DNA of 64,000 bases, taken from positions 3,894,641 to 3,958,640 of the forward strand of contig CP022585.1 of the NCBI GenBank assembly GCA_002243285.1. Direction: 5' to 3'. Shown here one piece after another: positions 9,041 to 17,650 of this stretch; the first letter of the stretch is position 1, and every line of letters begins with the position of its first letter. Below the pieces are notes generated by a model that was not told where the DNA came from, ran no database searches, and saw only the letters and a program-made list of their open reading frames with translations. The translations under genes were made by a program, and so were the position numbers. This DNA is from Candidatus Fluviicola riflensis (GTDB taxonomy: Bacteria > Bacteroidota > Bacteroidia > Flavobacteriales_D > Crocinitomicaceae).

Positions 9041-10158
9041 TGGAAAAAGAGAAAGAAAAAGTACGGGAAGAAGGAAGTCTTACTCCCATTCGCGTTGGAA
9101 TCTCGGTTGGCGATATCAACGGAATCGGTCCGGAAGTGATTATCAAAGCCTTGAATGACAGCCGTATGTTGCTGGATTGCACACCGATCATTTATGCGTC
9201 GACCAAAACCATGGCTTTCCATAAAAAAACACTGGCTGAAAGTGAATTCACTTACCAGGCTTGCAAATCAGCAGAAGAGGCCGTGAATCGCAAGATCAAT
9301 ATTGTGAATTGCTGGAACGACGATATCGCTTTCGAACTTGGGAAAGGCAATGAAACAAGCGGAAAGTACGCGTTCCTTTCGCTTGAAAAAGCAACGGAAG
9401 ATTTGGCTTCCGGCAAAATAGATGTGTTGGTGACAGCTCCTATTTCAAAAGAAGCAATCAGCAAAGCCGGATTCCAGTTTCCCGGACATACCGAATACCT
9501 CGCGCATCTGGCAGGAATGGAAGAAGCCCTGATGATGATGGTAAGCGGAAGTTTGCGCGTTGCACTGGTAACGTCTCACCTTCCGTTGAAAGATGTTCCT
9601 GCGGCGCTTACACGCGATAAAATCGTGCAAAAAATAAAAGCACTCGACGCTTCATTGCGCAAAGATTTTGGCATCCAACGTCCGAAAATTGCAGTATTTG
9701 GAGTAAATCCACACGCCGGTGAAAACGGGAAAATGGGTTCCGAAGAAAGTGAAATCATTACCCCTGCGATCAATACCGCAAAAGGCGAAGATATTTTCGC
9801 TTTCGGGCCTTTTCCTGCTGATGGATTCTTTGGATCTCCCAATCGCGATCAGTTCGATGGCGTACTGGCGATGTATCACGATCAGGGATTGGCGGCATTT
9901 AAAGCATTGGCTTTTGAAGACGGCGTCAATTTCACAGCCGGACTTCCGGTAGTGCGTACGAGCCCCGATCATGGTACCGCTTTTGATATTGCCGGACAAG
10001 ATAAAGCCAGCGGACAATCGATGCGAAGTGCTGTTTACCTGGCCATGGATATTTACCGTACCCGTCAGTTTTTGAAGGAGATAGCTGTAAATCCGTTGCA
10101 ACCACAACCGCAGGGATCGGGTAAAAAACGGCCGCACTCGCACCATGACATCGAATAA
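9040..10158 (+). CDS. pdxA: 4-hydroxythreonine-4-phosphate dehydrogenase
   Basis: PdxA oxidises 4-phosphohydroxy-L-threonine in the DXP-dependent pyridoxal phosphate pathway. Family signatures are visible: VGDINGIGPEVIIKAL (about 22-37), the metal-ligand FPGHTEYLA (about 148), MYHDQGLAAFKAL (about 278) and TSPDHGTAFDIAG (about 308). At 372 residues it is longer than the usual ~330 because of a charged N-terminal extension (MEKEKEKVREE) and a Gln/Pro/His-rich basic C-terminal tail. The N-terminal extension is tied to the start codon overlapping pepA; an internal start could remove it, but no better Met lies near. Confidence 0.93.
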   Translation: MEKEKEKVREEGSLTPIRVGISVGDINGIGPEVIIKALNDSRMLLDCTPIIYASTKTMAFHKKTLAESEFTYQACKSAEEAVNRKINIVNCWNDDIAFELGKGNETSGKYAFLSLEKATEDLASGKIDVLVTAPISKEAISKAGFQFPGHTEYLAHLAGMEEALMMMVSGSLRVALVTSHLPLKDVPAALTRDKIVQKIKALDASLRKDFGIQRPKIAVFGVNPHAGENGKMGSEESEIITPAINTAKGEDIFAFGPFPADGFFGSPNRDQFDGVLAMYHDQGLAAFKALAFEDGVNFTAGLPVVRTSPDHGTAFDIAGQDKASGQSMRSAVYLAMDIYRTRQFLKEIAVNPLQPQPQGSGKKRPHSHHDIE

Positions 10159-10205
10159 TAGATGGAAAAAAAGTAAGTTATAAACATCTTTTAGTTTATT
10201 TTAAT

Positions 10206-10213
10206 TACCTTTG
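10206..10213 (+). promoter_or_regulatory. -7 box (TACCTTTG) for the DUF177-rpmF-plsX-fabH cluster
   Basis: TACCTTTG matches the Bacteroidota TAnnTTTG -7 consensus exactly. Transcription should begin about 7 bases downstream. That makes the GTG at 10232, not the upstream TTG at 10211 inside the box, the plausible start of the next gene. No clear -33 TTTG is visible; a TTTTAGTTT stretch lies near that distance. Confidence 0.6.
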
Positions 10214-10231
10214 CCCTCCAATTTTTGTACA

Positions 10232-10840
10232 GTGAAGAAAGATTCCAGTGCGTTCGTTATCCACCTTGTTGGACTGAAACTCGGGACACACGAGTACGAT
10301 TTTGTGGTTGACAAAACGTTCTTTGAAGACATAAATTATTCTTTGATTGAAGACGGGAATGTGCAGGTGCACGTCTCGCTTCAGAAAAAAGAAACCATGA
10401 TGATCGGTGAGTACACCATCACCGGAACGGTATTTACCAACTGTGATCGCTGCAATGATCCTGTTGAGTTACCGATCAACGGTACTTACCGCATCGTTTA
10501 TAAATTCGGAGAAGAACTTTCGGATGACGAGAACCTGATTGTCTTGCATCCCGAAGCGTTTGAACTCGACATTGCAACGCAGATTTACGAATTCATGTGT
10601 GTTTCATTACCCGCACGAATTCTGCACAAGCCCGGCGAATGCAACGAAGAAATGATGGCCTTGTACGATTCCTACATAGTGAATCCGGGCGAGGAGGAAG
10701 ACGATGAAGATTGGGACGACGATGACGAAGATTGGGATGATGAAGATCAGGATGACGACGAAGATGATTCGGATGATCCGGACGACAACTCAGACAAACC
10801 AATTGACCCGCGTTGGTCCGCACTAAAAAATTTGAATTAA
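10232..10840 (+). CDS. DUF177 (YceD-family) protein with very acidic tail
   Basis: I choose the GTG at 10232 (VKKDSSAFVIHLVGLKLGTHEYDF) because the TTG at 10211 falls within the promoter box. The product is about 202 residues. YceD/DUF177 proteins are encoded directly upstream of rpmF in most bacteria and in E. coli are linked to 23S rRNA accumulation. A Cys pair typical of the family is present (FTNCDRCNDPVELP, about 75). The last ~50 residues are almost entirely Asp/Glu with Trp (DDEDWDDDDEDW), an unusually long acidic extension often seen in Bacteroidota homologues. It is the first gene of the rpmF-plsX-fabH cluster. Confidence 0.88.
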   Translation: MKKDSSAFVIHLVGLKLGTHEYDFVVDKTFFEDINYSLIEDGNVQVHVSLQKKETMMIGEYTITGTVFTNCDRCNDPVELPINGTYRIVYKFGEELSDDENLIVLHPEAFELDIATQIYEFMCVSLPARILHKPGECNEEMMALYDSYIVNPGEEEDDEDWDDDDEDWDDEDQDDDEDDSDDPDDNSDKPIDPRWSALKNLN

Positions 10841-10890
10841 ACAATCCGGCTCTTCGATGGGAATTGAATCCGGGAAAATAAATACATAAA

Positions 10891-11082
10891 ATGGCACATC
10901 CAAAGCGCAAAATTTCGAAAACCCGTCGCGACAAACGCAGAACGCACGTGAAGGCAATTGCAAAAAACATTGCAACATGTCCTACAACAGGGCAGCCTCA
11001 CTTGTTTCACCATGCATTCTGGCATGAGGGAAAATTGTACTACAAAGGAAAAGTAGTAGCAGAGAAAGAAGTAGCGATCTAA
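10891..11082 (+). CDS. rpmF: 50S ribosomal protein L32
   Basis: This is a 63-residue basic protein starting [19 protein letters not shown], the standard Bacteroidota L32 N-terminus. The zinc-ribbon Cys set is reduced: one Cys ([17 protein letters not shown]) is seen, with His residues elsewhere, so it appears to be a non-zinc form. It sits between DUF177 and plsX in the widely conserved order. Confidence 0.95.
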   Translation: MAHPKRKISKTRRDKRRTHVKAIAKNIATCPTTGQPHLFHHAFWHEGKLYYKGKVVAEKEVAI

Positions 11083-11113
11083 TTTCGTTACGAAACTTTA
11101 ATTATTCCTCCTG

Positions 11114-12055
11114 ATGAAGATAGGAATTGATATTTTGGGCGGTGATTTTGCTCCCGAAGCTAACATTGCTGGGGCAGTACTTGCTAAAAAAGAACTTCCT
11201 CAGGATGTACAACTCGTGTTGATTGGCGACCAGGAGCAGATCCTGAGTGGCCTTAACGCGCTTGGTGAAAGCGCCGGTGATTATATCATCGAGCACGCAC
11301 CTGACGTGATCACCATGCACGATCACCCCACAAGGGCAATACCTCAAAAACCCTATAGCAGTATCGCTGTAGGATTCGATTTATTGGCCCACAATGAAAT
11401 AGACGTCTTTGCAAGTACCGGAAATACCGGGGCTATGCTTGTCGGATCTATTTATAAAATCAACACCATTCCCGGAATTATTCGTCCGTGTATTACATCC
11501 GTATTGCCAACAATCGATGGCGGTAACTCCATTCTCCTGGATGTGGGTTCCAACGCAGATTGTAAAGCCGACGTGTTGTATCAGTTTGCTGTATTGGGAG
11601 CGCTTTACTCCAAAAACGTATACGGTATCGAACACCCGCGCGTGGCTTTGCTCAATATCGGCGAAGAAGAAACCAAGGGAAATCTCCTGACGATTGCCAC
11701 CCACAAACTCATGGCCGAATCAGACGAAATTAATTTCATCGGAAACCTGGAAGGACGCGATCTTTTCAATGGTAAAGCTGATGTAATTGTCTGTGATGGT
11801 TTCACTGGAAATGTGGTATTAAAAGAAGCAGAAGGCATCTACACGCTCATGAAAAAGCGCGGTATCGTAGACGAATATTTCGACCGTTTCAATTATGAAA
11901 ATTACGGGGGAACTCCTATTTTAGGCGTCAAAGGAAATGTCATAATCGGTCATGGTATTTCAAACAATAAAGCAGTAAAAAGTATGCTGCTGCATTCGTA
12001 TGAGGTAGCAAAATCAGGACTGGCATCAAAAATTAACGAAGCATTTAATCAGTAG
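11114..12055 (+). CDS. plsX: Phosphate acyltransferase PlsX
   Basis: PlsX converts acyl-ACP to acyl-phosphate, the first step of the PlsX/PlsY route to phospholipids, and acts peripherally at the inner membrane. The 313-residue protein begins [18 protein letters not shown] (the family MDAMGGDxAP region), then has [12 protein letters not shown] (about 102), [10 protein letters not shown] (about 182) and [11 protein letters not shown] (about 226). It lies 31 bases after rpmF and 1 base before fabH, consistent with one operon for lipid synthesis. Confidence 0.96.
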   Translation: MKIGIDILGGDFAPEANIAGAVLAKKELPQDVQLVLIGDQEQILSGLNALGESAGDYIIEHAPDVITMHDHPTRAIPQKPYSSIAVGFDLLAHNEIDVFASTGNTGAMLVGSIYKINTIPGIIRPCITSVLPTIDGGNSILLDVGSNADCKADVLYQFAVLGALYSKNVYGIEHPRVALLNIGEEETKGNLLTIATHKLMAESDEINFIGNLEGRDLFNGKADVIVCDGFTGNVVLKEAEGIYTLMKKRGIVDEYFDRFNYENYGGTPILGVKGNVIIGHGISNNKAVKSMLLHSYEVAKSGLASKINEAFNQ

Positions 12056-12056
12056 T

Positions 12057-13046
12057 ATGAGTAAAATCACAGCAGCTATTACAGGAATTTGCGGATACAT
12101 TCCGGAAGAAATCGTAACGAACGAAGACTTGTCAAAATTGGTTGATACTTCTGACGAATGGATCACTTCCAGAACCGGAATCAAGGAACGCCGCATTTTG
12201 CGCGACGGAGCTTGCTCAGACATCGCTACCGAAGCTGTAAAAGGATTGCTGGCCAAAACCAATACCGACCCGATGGATATCGAATTGGTAATTTTGGCAA
12301 CGGTTACTCCTGATTATCCTTTCCCAAGCACCGCCAACGTGGTATGTGACAAAGTAGGAATGAAAAATGCCTGGGGATATGACCTGATTGCCGCTTGTTC
12401 GGGATTCATTTACGGATTATCAACCGGCGCTTCATTCATCGAATCAGGGAAATACAAAAAAGTCATTGTAATCGGTGTAGACAAAATGAGTGCTATTCTC
12501 GATTACGAAGATCGTACTACCTGTGTTATTTTCGGCGATGGCGGCGGAGCTGTTTTACTGGAACCGAATGAAGAAGGATTGGGCGTAATCGACAGTATTT
12601 TGCGCAGTGATGGTTCTGGCCGTCAATATCTCTTACAACCAGCCGGGGGTTCGGCCATGCCGCCTACACACGAAACGATCGACAACCGCATGCACTTCGT
12701 AAAACAGGAAGGAAAACAAGTATTCAAATTTGCAGTGACCAATATGGCTGAAGTTTCGGCTGAAATTATGGAACGCAATGACCTTACTGCCGAAACCGTT
12801 GATTGGTTGGTGCCTCACCAGGCAAACCTGCGCATCATTGACGCAACAGCCATGAGAATGGGCCTTCCGAAAGAGAAGGTAATGGTGAACATCCAACGTT
12901 ACGGAAACACTACCGCAGGAACGTTACCGTTGTGTTTATGGGATTGGGAATCACAACTCAAAAAAGGTGATAACCTTATTTTATCTGCCTTTGGTGGTGG
13001 ATTTACCTGGGGAGCCGTATACCTGAAGTGGGCTTATAATTCATAG
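12057..13046 (+). CDS. fabH: 3-oxoacyl-ACP synthase III
   Basis: FabH condenses an acyl-CoA primer with malonyl-ACP to start fatty acid synthesis. The full catalytic triad is visible: Cys114 (IAACSGF), His254 (VPHQANLRI) and Asn284 ([10 protein letters not shown]). The C-terminal [18 protein letters not shown] is also characteristic. Its length of 329 residues is normal. It starts one base after the plsX stop and is followed 40 bases later by accB, so chain initiation and malonyl-CoA supply are encoded together. Confidence 0.96.
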   Translation: MSKITAAITGICGYIPEEIVTNEDLSKLVDTSDEWITSRTGIKERRILRDGACSDIATEAVKGLLAKTNTDPMDIELVILATVTPDYPFPSTANVVCDKVGMKNAWGYDLIAACSGFIYGLSTGASFIESGKYKKVIVIGVDKMSAILDYEDRTTCVIFGDGGGAVLLEPNEEGLGVIDSILRSDGSGRQYLLQPAGGSAMPPTHETIDNRMHFVKQEGKQVFKFAVTNMAEVSAEIMERNDLTAETVDWLVPHQANLRIIDATAMRMGLPKEKVMVNIQRYGNTTAGTLPLCLWDWESQLKKGDNLILSAFGGGFTWGAVYLKWAYNS

Positions 13047-13086
13047 AATAAAACTATTTTTACCAACTTTTATAAAATCATTACTT

Positions 13087-13569
13087 ATGAATCTGAATGA
13101 AATTCAAGACCTGATTAAGTTTGTTGCTAAATCCGGAGTCACCGAAGTAGAGATTGAACGTAAAGACTTCAAAATCACGATCAAATCCGAAAAGCAACGC
13201 GCTGATCAACAGATCATCGTTCAAGCTCCTGCACAAGTTGCAGCTCCGGTTGCGCAACCGGCAGCGCCTGCTCCTGTAGCAGCGGCTCCAGCTCAGGAAA
13301 CTCCTGCAGCAGCCGGTGACGATTCAAAATACATTACCTTCAAATCGCCAATGATCGGTACATTCTACCGTTCGGCTGGACCGGATAAAGAAGCGTTTGT
13401 ATCAGTTGGACAATCTGTTACTTCAGGAACAACCATTTGTATCATTGAAGCAATGAAATTGTTCAACGAAATCGAAGCGGAATTTAACGGGAAAATCGTA
13501 AAAGTATTGGTTGACGATGCTTCACCGGTTGAATATGACCAACCATTATTCCTGATCGATCCTGCATAA
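13087..13569 (+). CDS. accB: Biotin carboxyl carrier protein of acetyl-CoA carboxylase
   Basis: This 160-residue protein has a conserved N-terminal helix (MNLNEIQDLIKFVAKSGVTEVEI), an Ala/Pro/Gln-rich mobile linker (about 45-78) and a C-terminal biotinyl domain. The biotinylation motif is EAMKLFNEIEAE, with Lys124 as the acceptor. It carries CO2 from biotin carboxylase (AccC, next gene) to the carboxyltransferase, whose genes are not in this window. Confidence 0.96.
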   Translation: MNLNEIQDLIKFVAKSGVTEVEIERKDFKITIKSEKQRADQQIIVQAPAQVAAPVAQPAAPAPVAAAPAQETPAAAGDDSKYITFKSPMIGTFYRSAGPDKEAFVSVGQSVTSGTTICIIEAMKLFNEIEAEFNGKIVKVLVDDASPVEYDQPLFLIDPA

Positions 13570-13637
13570 GCAGGTGATGTGGAACCGGTAATGGAAATCC
13601 ATTGCAGGAATAACTTCGAATTTAAACGCGTTTTATC

Positions 13638-14972
13638 ATGTTCAAAAAAATATTGATTGCCAATCGTGGTGAAATCGCTTTGCGTGTCATTCGCACATGT
13701 AAAGAGATGGGAATCCGTACAGTTGCTGTGTATTCAACGGCTGATAAAGACAGTTTGCCTGTACGTTTTGCCGATGAAGCGGTATGTATCGGCCCGGCAA
13801 TAAGCAGCAAATCTTACCTTTCGATTCCTAACATCATTGCAGCGGCAGAAATCACCAATGCCGACGCCATTCACCCGGGTTACGGTTTCCTTTCGGAAAA
13901 CGAAAAATTCTCACGCATTTGTGGTGAGCACGGTGTGAAATTCATCGGGGCAACTCCCGAGCAAATTGCAGGAATGGGTGATAAAGCTACGGCTAAAGCA
14001 ACCATGATCGCTGCCGGTGTACCTTGTATTCCCGGATCAAAAGGATTGTTGAAAGACCTTGAAGATGCACGTGCCACAGCTTTAGTGGTGCGTTATCCGA
14101 TCATTCTGAAAGCTACTGCCGGTGGTGGTGGAAAAGGAATGCGCATTGTTTGGAAAGAAGAAGAGCTGGAAGCAGCCTGGGATTCTGCCCGTCAGGAAGC
14201 AGCTGCGGCGTTCGGTAACGATGGTATTTACATGGAGAAATACATTGAGGAGCCACGCCATATTGAGATTCAGATTGCGGGCGATCAATTCGGAAGTGTC
14301 TGTCACCTATCCGAACGCGATTGTTCCATTCAGCGTCGTCACCAGAAACTGGTCGAAGAAACACCTTCACCTTTTATGACAGACGATTTACGTGAACGCA
14401 TGGGCGAAGCAGCCATTAAAGCAGCGAAAGCCGTGCGTTACGAAGGTGTTGGAACCGTAGAATTTTTGGTTGACAAAAACCGTGATTTCTACTTCATGGA
14501 AATGAACACACGAATCCAGGTTGAGCATACGATTACTGAGGAAGTAATCAATTATGACCTCATCAAAGAGCAAATCAAACTGGCGGCCGGCGAAAAAATT
14601 TCAGGGAAAAACTATTACCCGCAATTGCACGCTATTCAATGTCGTATCAATGCCGAAGATCCGTACAATGATTTCCGCCCTTCACCGGGGAAAATCACGA
14701 GTTACCATTCTCCGGGCGGTCACGGTGTGCGTATTGACACGCATGCATACGCAGGATACGTTATTCCACCGAACTACGACTCGATGATCGGAAAACTGAT
14801 CGTAGTGGCACAAACGCGTGAAGAAGCCATCCTTAAAATGAAACGAGCACTGGATGAATACATCATTGAAGGTGTAAAAACAACGATTCCTTTTCATCAA
14901 AAACTCATGGAAGATCCTGATTTCAAAGCAGGAAATTTCACCACGAAGTTCATGGAAACGTTTGTGTTTTAA
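13638..14972 (+). CDS. accC: Biotin carboxylase
   Basis: The ATP-grasp subunit of acetyl-CoA carboxylase carboxylates biotin on AccB. At 444 residues it matches the family. Visible features are [20 protein letters not shown] at the N-terminus, the glycine-rich ATP loop [14 protein letters not shown] (about 158), the [23 protein letters not shown] stretch (about 213-235, split here: HIEIQ then ERDCS), and [14 protein letters not shown] (about 290). It lies 68 bases after accB and ends the cluster at a strong hairpin. Confidence 0.96.
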   Translation: MFKKILIANRGEIALRVIRTCKEMGIRTVAVYSTADKDSLPVRFADEAVCIGPAISSKSYLSIPNIIAAAEITNADAIHPGYGFLSENEKFSRICGEHGVKFIGATPEQIAGMGDKATAKATMIAAGVPCIPGSKGLLKDLEDARATALVVRYPIILKATAGGGGKGMRIVWKEEELEAAWDSARQEAAAAFGNDGIYMEKYIEEPRHIEIQIAGDQFGSVCHLSERDCSIQRRHQKLVEETPSPFMTDDLRERMGEAAIKAAKAVRYEGVGTVEFLVDKNRDFYFMEMNTRIQVEHTITEEVINYDLIKEQIKLAAGEKISGKNYYPQLHAIQCRINAEDPYNDFRPSPGKITSYHSPGGHGVRIDTHAYAGYVIPPNYDSMIGKLIVVAQTREEAILKMKRALDEYIIEGVKTTIPFHQKLMEDPDFKAGNFTTKFMETFVF

Positions 14973-14993
14973 GTGAAATAATCCATTCAATAT

Positions 14994-15022
14994 AAAAGGC
15001 ATCTCATTAAGATGCCTTTTTT
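14994..15022 (+). terminator. Rho-independent terminator after accC
   Basis: The stem AAAAGGCATCT / AGATGCCTTTT has a CATTA loop and is followed by a T-run, 22 bases after the accC stop. Confidence 0.85.
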
Positions 15023-15121
15023 GGTTTTCAAAATTAAGAGGTAGAAAGATTCCCGCGAATTCACGAATTCTGGCTCGCCTAACGGCCTCGCTGTGCATCT
15101 ACAGGAGACAAACACATAATG

Positions 15122-15155
15122 AAAAAAGGGCGCGATATTCAAACCACGCCCTTTT
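15122..15155 (-). terminator. Terminator of the DUF4412 gene
   Basis: AAAAGGGCG and CGCCCTTTT form a stem. Read on the minus strand it ends in a T-run, 22 bases beyond the stop of the minus-strand DUF4412 gene. Confidence 0.75.
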
Positions 15156-15176
15156 AATTATTGTCAAGGACAGTTT

Positions 15177-15830
15177 TTACATTCCGCCTCCCATTTCTTT
15201 TAATTCTTCAGCTGTTTTAATTTCATAGCCTTCAGGAATCTTGGTACTGAACAACTTTTTGCTGACCTTCTTTTCCACTTTGGTAGCTACCATTTCAATA
15301 TTGATCTCATTCGTGCTCATGCTAATTGATAGCGGAAGTCCCGGAATACTGCTATTGTAGTAGTTTTGTCCGCCGGTAAACGCCTGAATATCTTTTGTGA
15401 ACCAAACGGTCATCACACCGGCTTCAGCTGAGGTAATCAACGCTTTTGTGCATACATAACCGAGAATTTCTTTTGTTTCGGTGGTAATTTCTACCGTTTG
15501 ATCTTCCGGTTTCGGCGGGTTCTCTTCCAATACCGTTTCGGTAGCGTACTTCGTTCCCATCATGTCTACCCAGGTCACACTTTTTTTGGCTTTCTGGTCG
15601 GAAACAGTTGTGGTAGTGCCCATCATGCCCATCGAAACGTCGGTACGCGATTTGCCGGGTGTAAAGTACATGGTCATTTTCGATCCGGCCATCATACTTG
15701 AGATCATTCCCATTTCAGGATTATCAGACGAAAAATTCATGTCATAAGTAACGGCTCCTTTCTTCATCTGTGCAAAGGAAACCAACGTGGTGCTTGCGAA
15801 TAAGCAAACTAACAGGGCTATTTTTTTCAT
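15177..15830 (-). CDS. DUF4412 domain secreted protein
   Basis: This 217-residue protein has a signal peptide (MKKIALLVCLFASTTLVSFAQ) and a beta-strand-rich body: GAVTYDMNFSSDNPEMGMI, a Met-rich run MISSMMAGSKMTMYFTPGKS, then CTKALITSAEAGVMTVWFTKDI. This matches DUF4412/GLPGLI-type periplasmic proteins of Bacteroidota, whose function is unknown. The C-terminal ELKEMGGGM motif is short and Gly/Met-rich. It is monocistronic, with its own terminator, and divergent from the DUF4271 gene. Confidence 0.85.
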   Translation of the reverse strand: MKKIALLVCLFASTTLVSFAQMKKGAVTYDMNFSSDNPEMGMISSMMAGSKMTMYFTPGKSRTDVSMGMMGTTTTVSDQKAKKSVTWVDMMGTKYATETVLEENPPKPEDQTVEITTETKEILGYVCTKALITSAEAGVMTVWFTKDIQAFTGGQNYYNSSIPGLPLSISMSTNEINIEMVATKVEKKVSKKLFSTKIPEGYEIKTAEELKEMGGGM

Positions 15831-15950
15831 GTGTGCAGTTGTTATATTGCCAAAAATGCAATCTTTTAGCGAATAACCTTCAAAAAAGAAGCCAAAAAAG
15901 CTTTAAACAAACTGACGCATTTCTATGCGAAACAAACCTCAAGCCCATTT

Positions 15951-15984
15951 TTTGCACACGAGCCATAAAGAAACGTTAACTTTA
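15951..15984 (+). promoter_or_regulatory. Predicted Bacteroidota promoter before DUF4271-hemD
   Basis: A TTTG at 15951-15954 and TAACTTTA at 15977-15984 (seven of the eight positions of TAnnTTTG) are separated by 22 bases, close to the -33/-7 spacing of Bacteroidota sigma-70-type promoters. The start codon follows 27 bases later. Confidence 0.45.
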
Positions 15985-16011
15985 CATCTGATTTTGCACT
16001 AAACTGGAATC

Positions 16012-16716
16012 ATGTCAGCGCTGTTAACACTACAAAATGAATTGCCACAGCACCTCACTCCGAGAACAACTTCGGAATCTGGTGTCGTTTTGGCGCTTTT
16101 TGTGGCATGTGTTTTATTGGTTGCAATCGCCCGGTTTCGTGAAAAGCAGGTATTTCTTTACCTCTTTCAAACCGTTTTCTTTTTGCGTCCGCTCGATGAT
16201 GCCAAAGACGAATACAAGGTGCAATCGTCAGCCTCCATCTTGTTCATCCTGCAATTCCTGGTCATTACGGCCGGATCGATTTACTGGCTGTTTTTCCGGT
16301 TCGAACCACTCAGTCACTGGAATCAGCTGCTCATTCCCCTTTTTGTACCCGGCATTTATTTCCTGTACCAGCTCATTGTGAGCAATCTTGCTGCCCGTTT
16401 TAGCGGGAATGCGGGTATTCTGCAGGAGTTCAACTACTTTACCTTAGTATTAACACAACTCTTCGGTGTGTTATTATTACTTGAATTATTTGTTAGTTAT
16501 TTCCAGCGCGGCTTCGTTCTTAAGAGCGTGTGGATGATCGCTATTACCTATTTGACCTACTTGCTCATAAGGTTCTTACGCGGTTTTTGGATCGTGAGCA
16601 AACAAGGAGTGCCTTGGTATTACATTATTTTGTACTTTTGGACCCTTGAAATTCTACCGCTGCTAATAGTTGTAAAACTACTTTATAACGATGAGTTTCA
16701 GACTTGGATTGGTTGA
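16012..16716 (+). CDS. DUF4271 multi-pass membrane protein
   Basis: This 234-residue protein has about six to seven hydrophobic helices (for example VVLALFVACVLLVAIARF, ILFILQFLVITAGSIYWLFF, GVLLLLELFVSYF, IILYFWTLEILPLLIVVKLL). The order DUF4271 followed by uroporphyrinogen-III synthase is very common in Flavobacteriales, so the name rests on both layout and context. Its function is unknown; proximity to hemD is the only functional hint. The first residues before the helix are polar and the ATG at 16012 is well placed behind the predicted promoter. Confidence 0.85.
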   Translation: MSALLTLQNELPQHLTPRTTSESGVVLALFVACVLLVAIARFREKQVFLYLFQTVFFLRPLDDAKDEYKVQSSASILFILQFLVITAGSIYWLFFRFEPLSHWNQLLIPLFVPGIYFLYQLIVSNLAARFSGNAGILQEFNYFTLVLTQLFGVLLLLELFVSYFQRGFVLKSVWMIAITYLTYLLIRFLRGFWIVSKQGVPWYYIILYFWTLEILPLLIVVKLLYNDEFQTWIG

Positions 16717-16744
16717 TTGTTAAACATTAAAAACTACATAAACC

Positions 16745-17494
16745 TTGAGCATCAAGACGATTTTGGTTTCTCAACCAAAACCCGAGGGGGAGAAATCGCC
16801 ATACTACGATTTGGCGGACAAGTACAAACTGAAAATCGATTTCAGGCCTTTTATTCATGTTGAAGGGATTGCTGCGCAGGAATTTCGTCAGCAAAAAGTC
16901 AATATTCCGGAATATACGGCTATTATACTCACCTCTAAAACGGCAGTTGATCATTTTTTCCGTATTGCCGAAGAAACCCGGTTCGAAGTTCCCGATTCCA
17001 TGAAGTACTTCTGTATTTCTGAGGCCGTTGCGCTTTATTTACAGAAATACGTTACATACCGTAAACGCAAAATTTTCTTCGGTAAACAAACCATCGAAGA
17101 TCTGATCGATCCGATAAAGAAGCACAAAACCGAAAAATTCCTGTTACCGTGCACGGATATCCTGCGCGATAAAATCCCGGAAACACTCGAAGCAGCTAAA
17201 ATTCCGTTTACCAAAGCCATGCTTTACCGCACGGTAGCATCTGATTTGAGCGATTTGGAAGATGTATACTACGACATGCTGGTGTTCTTTAGTCCTGGTG
17301 GAATTGAATCGTTGATGAAAAACTTCCCCGATTTCAAGCAAAACACTACGGTTATCGCCGCTTTCGGGCCTACAACGGCCAATGCAGTGATCAAAAACAA
17401 CCTGCGTTTGGATGTGCATGCGCCAATGCCCAATGCACCAAGCATGACGGCTGCTATCGAGCAATTTATCAAAGAGTACAACAAAAAGAAATAA
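16745..17494 (+). CDS. hemD: Uroporphyrinogen-III synthase
   Basis: HemD closes hydroxymethylbilane to uroporphyrinogen III in tetrapyrrole synthesis. The 249-residue protein shows the two-domain pattern of this weakly conserved family: KTILVSQPKPEG at the N-terminus, YTAIILTSKTAVDHFF (about 59), and in the second half FFSPGGIESLMKNFP followed by AFGPTTANAVIKNN (about 182-222). The only start is a TTG at 16745, immediately followed by codons for SIKTILVSQPKP; no in-frame ATG precedes the fold. It lies 28 bases after DUF4271 and ends at a hairpin terminator. Confidence 0.88.
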   Translation: MSIKTILVSQPKPEGEKSPYYDLADKYKLKIDFRPFIHVEGIAAQEFRQQKVNIPEYTAIILTSKTAVDHFFRIAEETRFEVPDSMKYFCISEAVALYLQKYVTYRKRKIFFGKQTIEDLIDPIKKHKTEKFLLPCTDILRDKIPETLEAAKIPFTKAMLYRTVASDLSDLEDVYYDMLVFFSPGGIESLMKNFPDFKQNTTVIAAFGPTTANAVIKNNLRLDVHAPMPNAPSMTAAIEQFIKEYNKKK

Positions 17495-17510
17495 GCACTC
17501 CGGTGTTGAG

Positions 17511-17545
17511 AAAAGCGTCTTGTAACAACGAGGCGCTTTTGTTGT
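17511..17545 (+). terminator. Terminator after hemD
   Basis: The stem AAAAGCGtCT / AGgCGCTTTT has a 10-base loop and is followed by T-rich sequence, 16 bases after the hemD stop. Confidence 0.7.
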
Positions 17546-17650
17546 TTTATGCAAATTTGTATACCGGAAACCAGCGTAGTGATTTTTATATTTTGTTAGC
17601 AACCAAACTTCGATAGTTTCTCGTTATTTTTACGATTCATAAAGTGTCTT

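Noticed and set aside
10211..10231. TTG start of the DUF177 gene at 10211
   Set aside because: This codon lies inside the TACCTTTG promoter box; GTG at 10232 is downstream of the expected transcript start and matches the family N-terminus.
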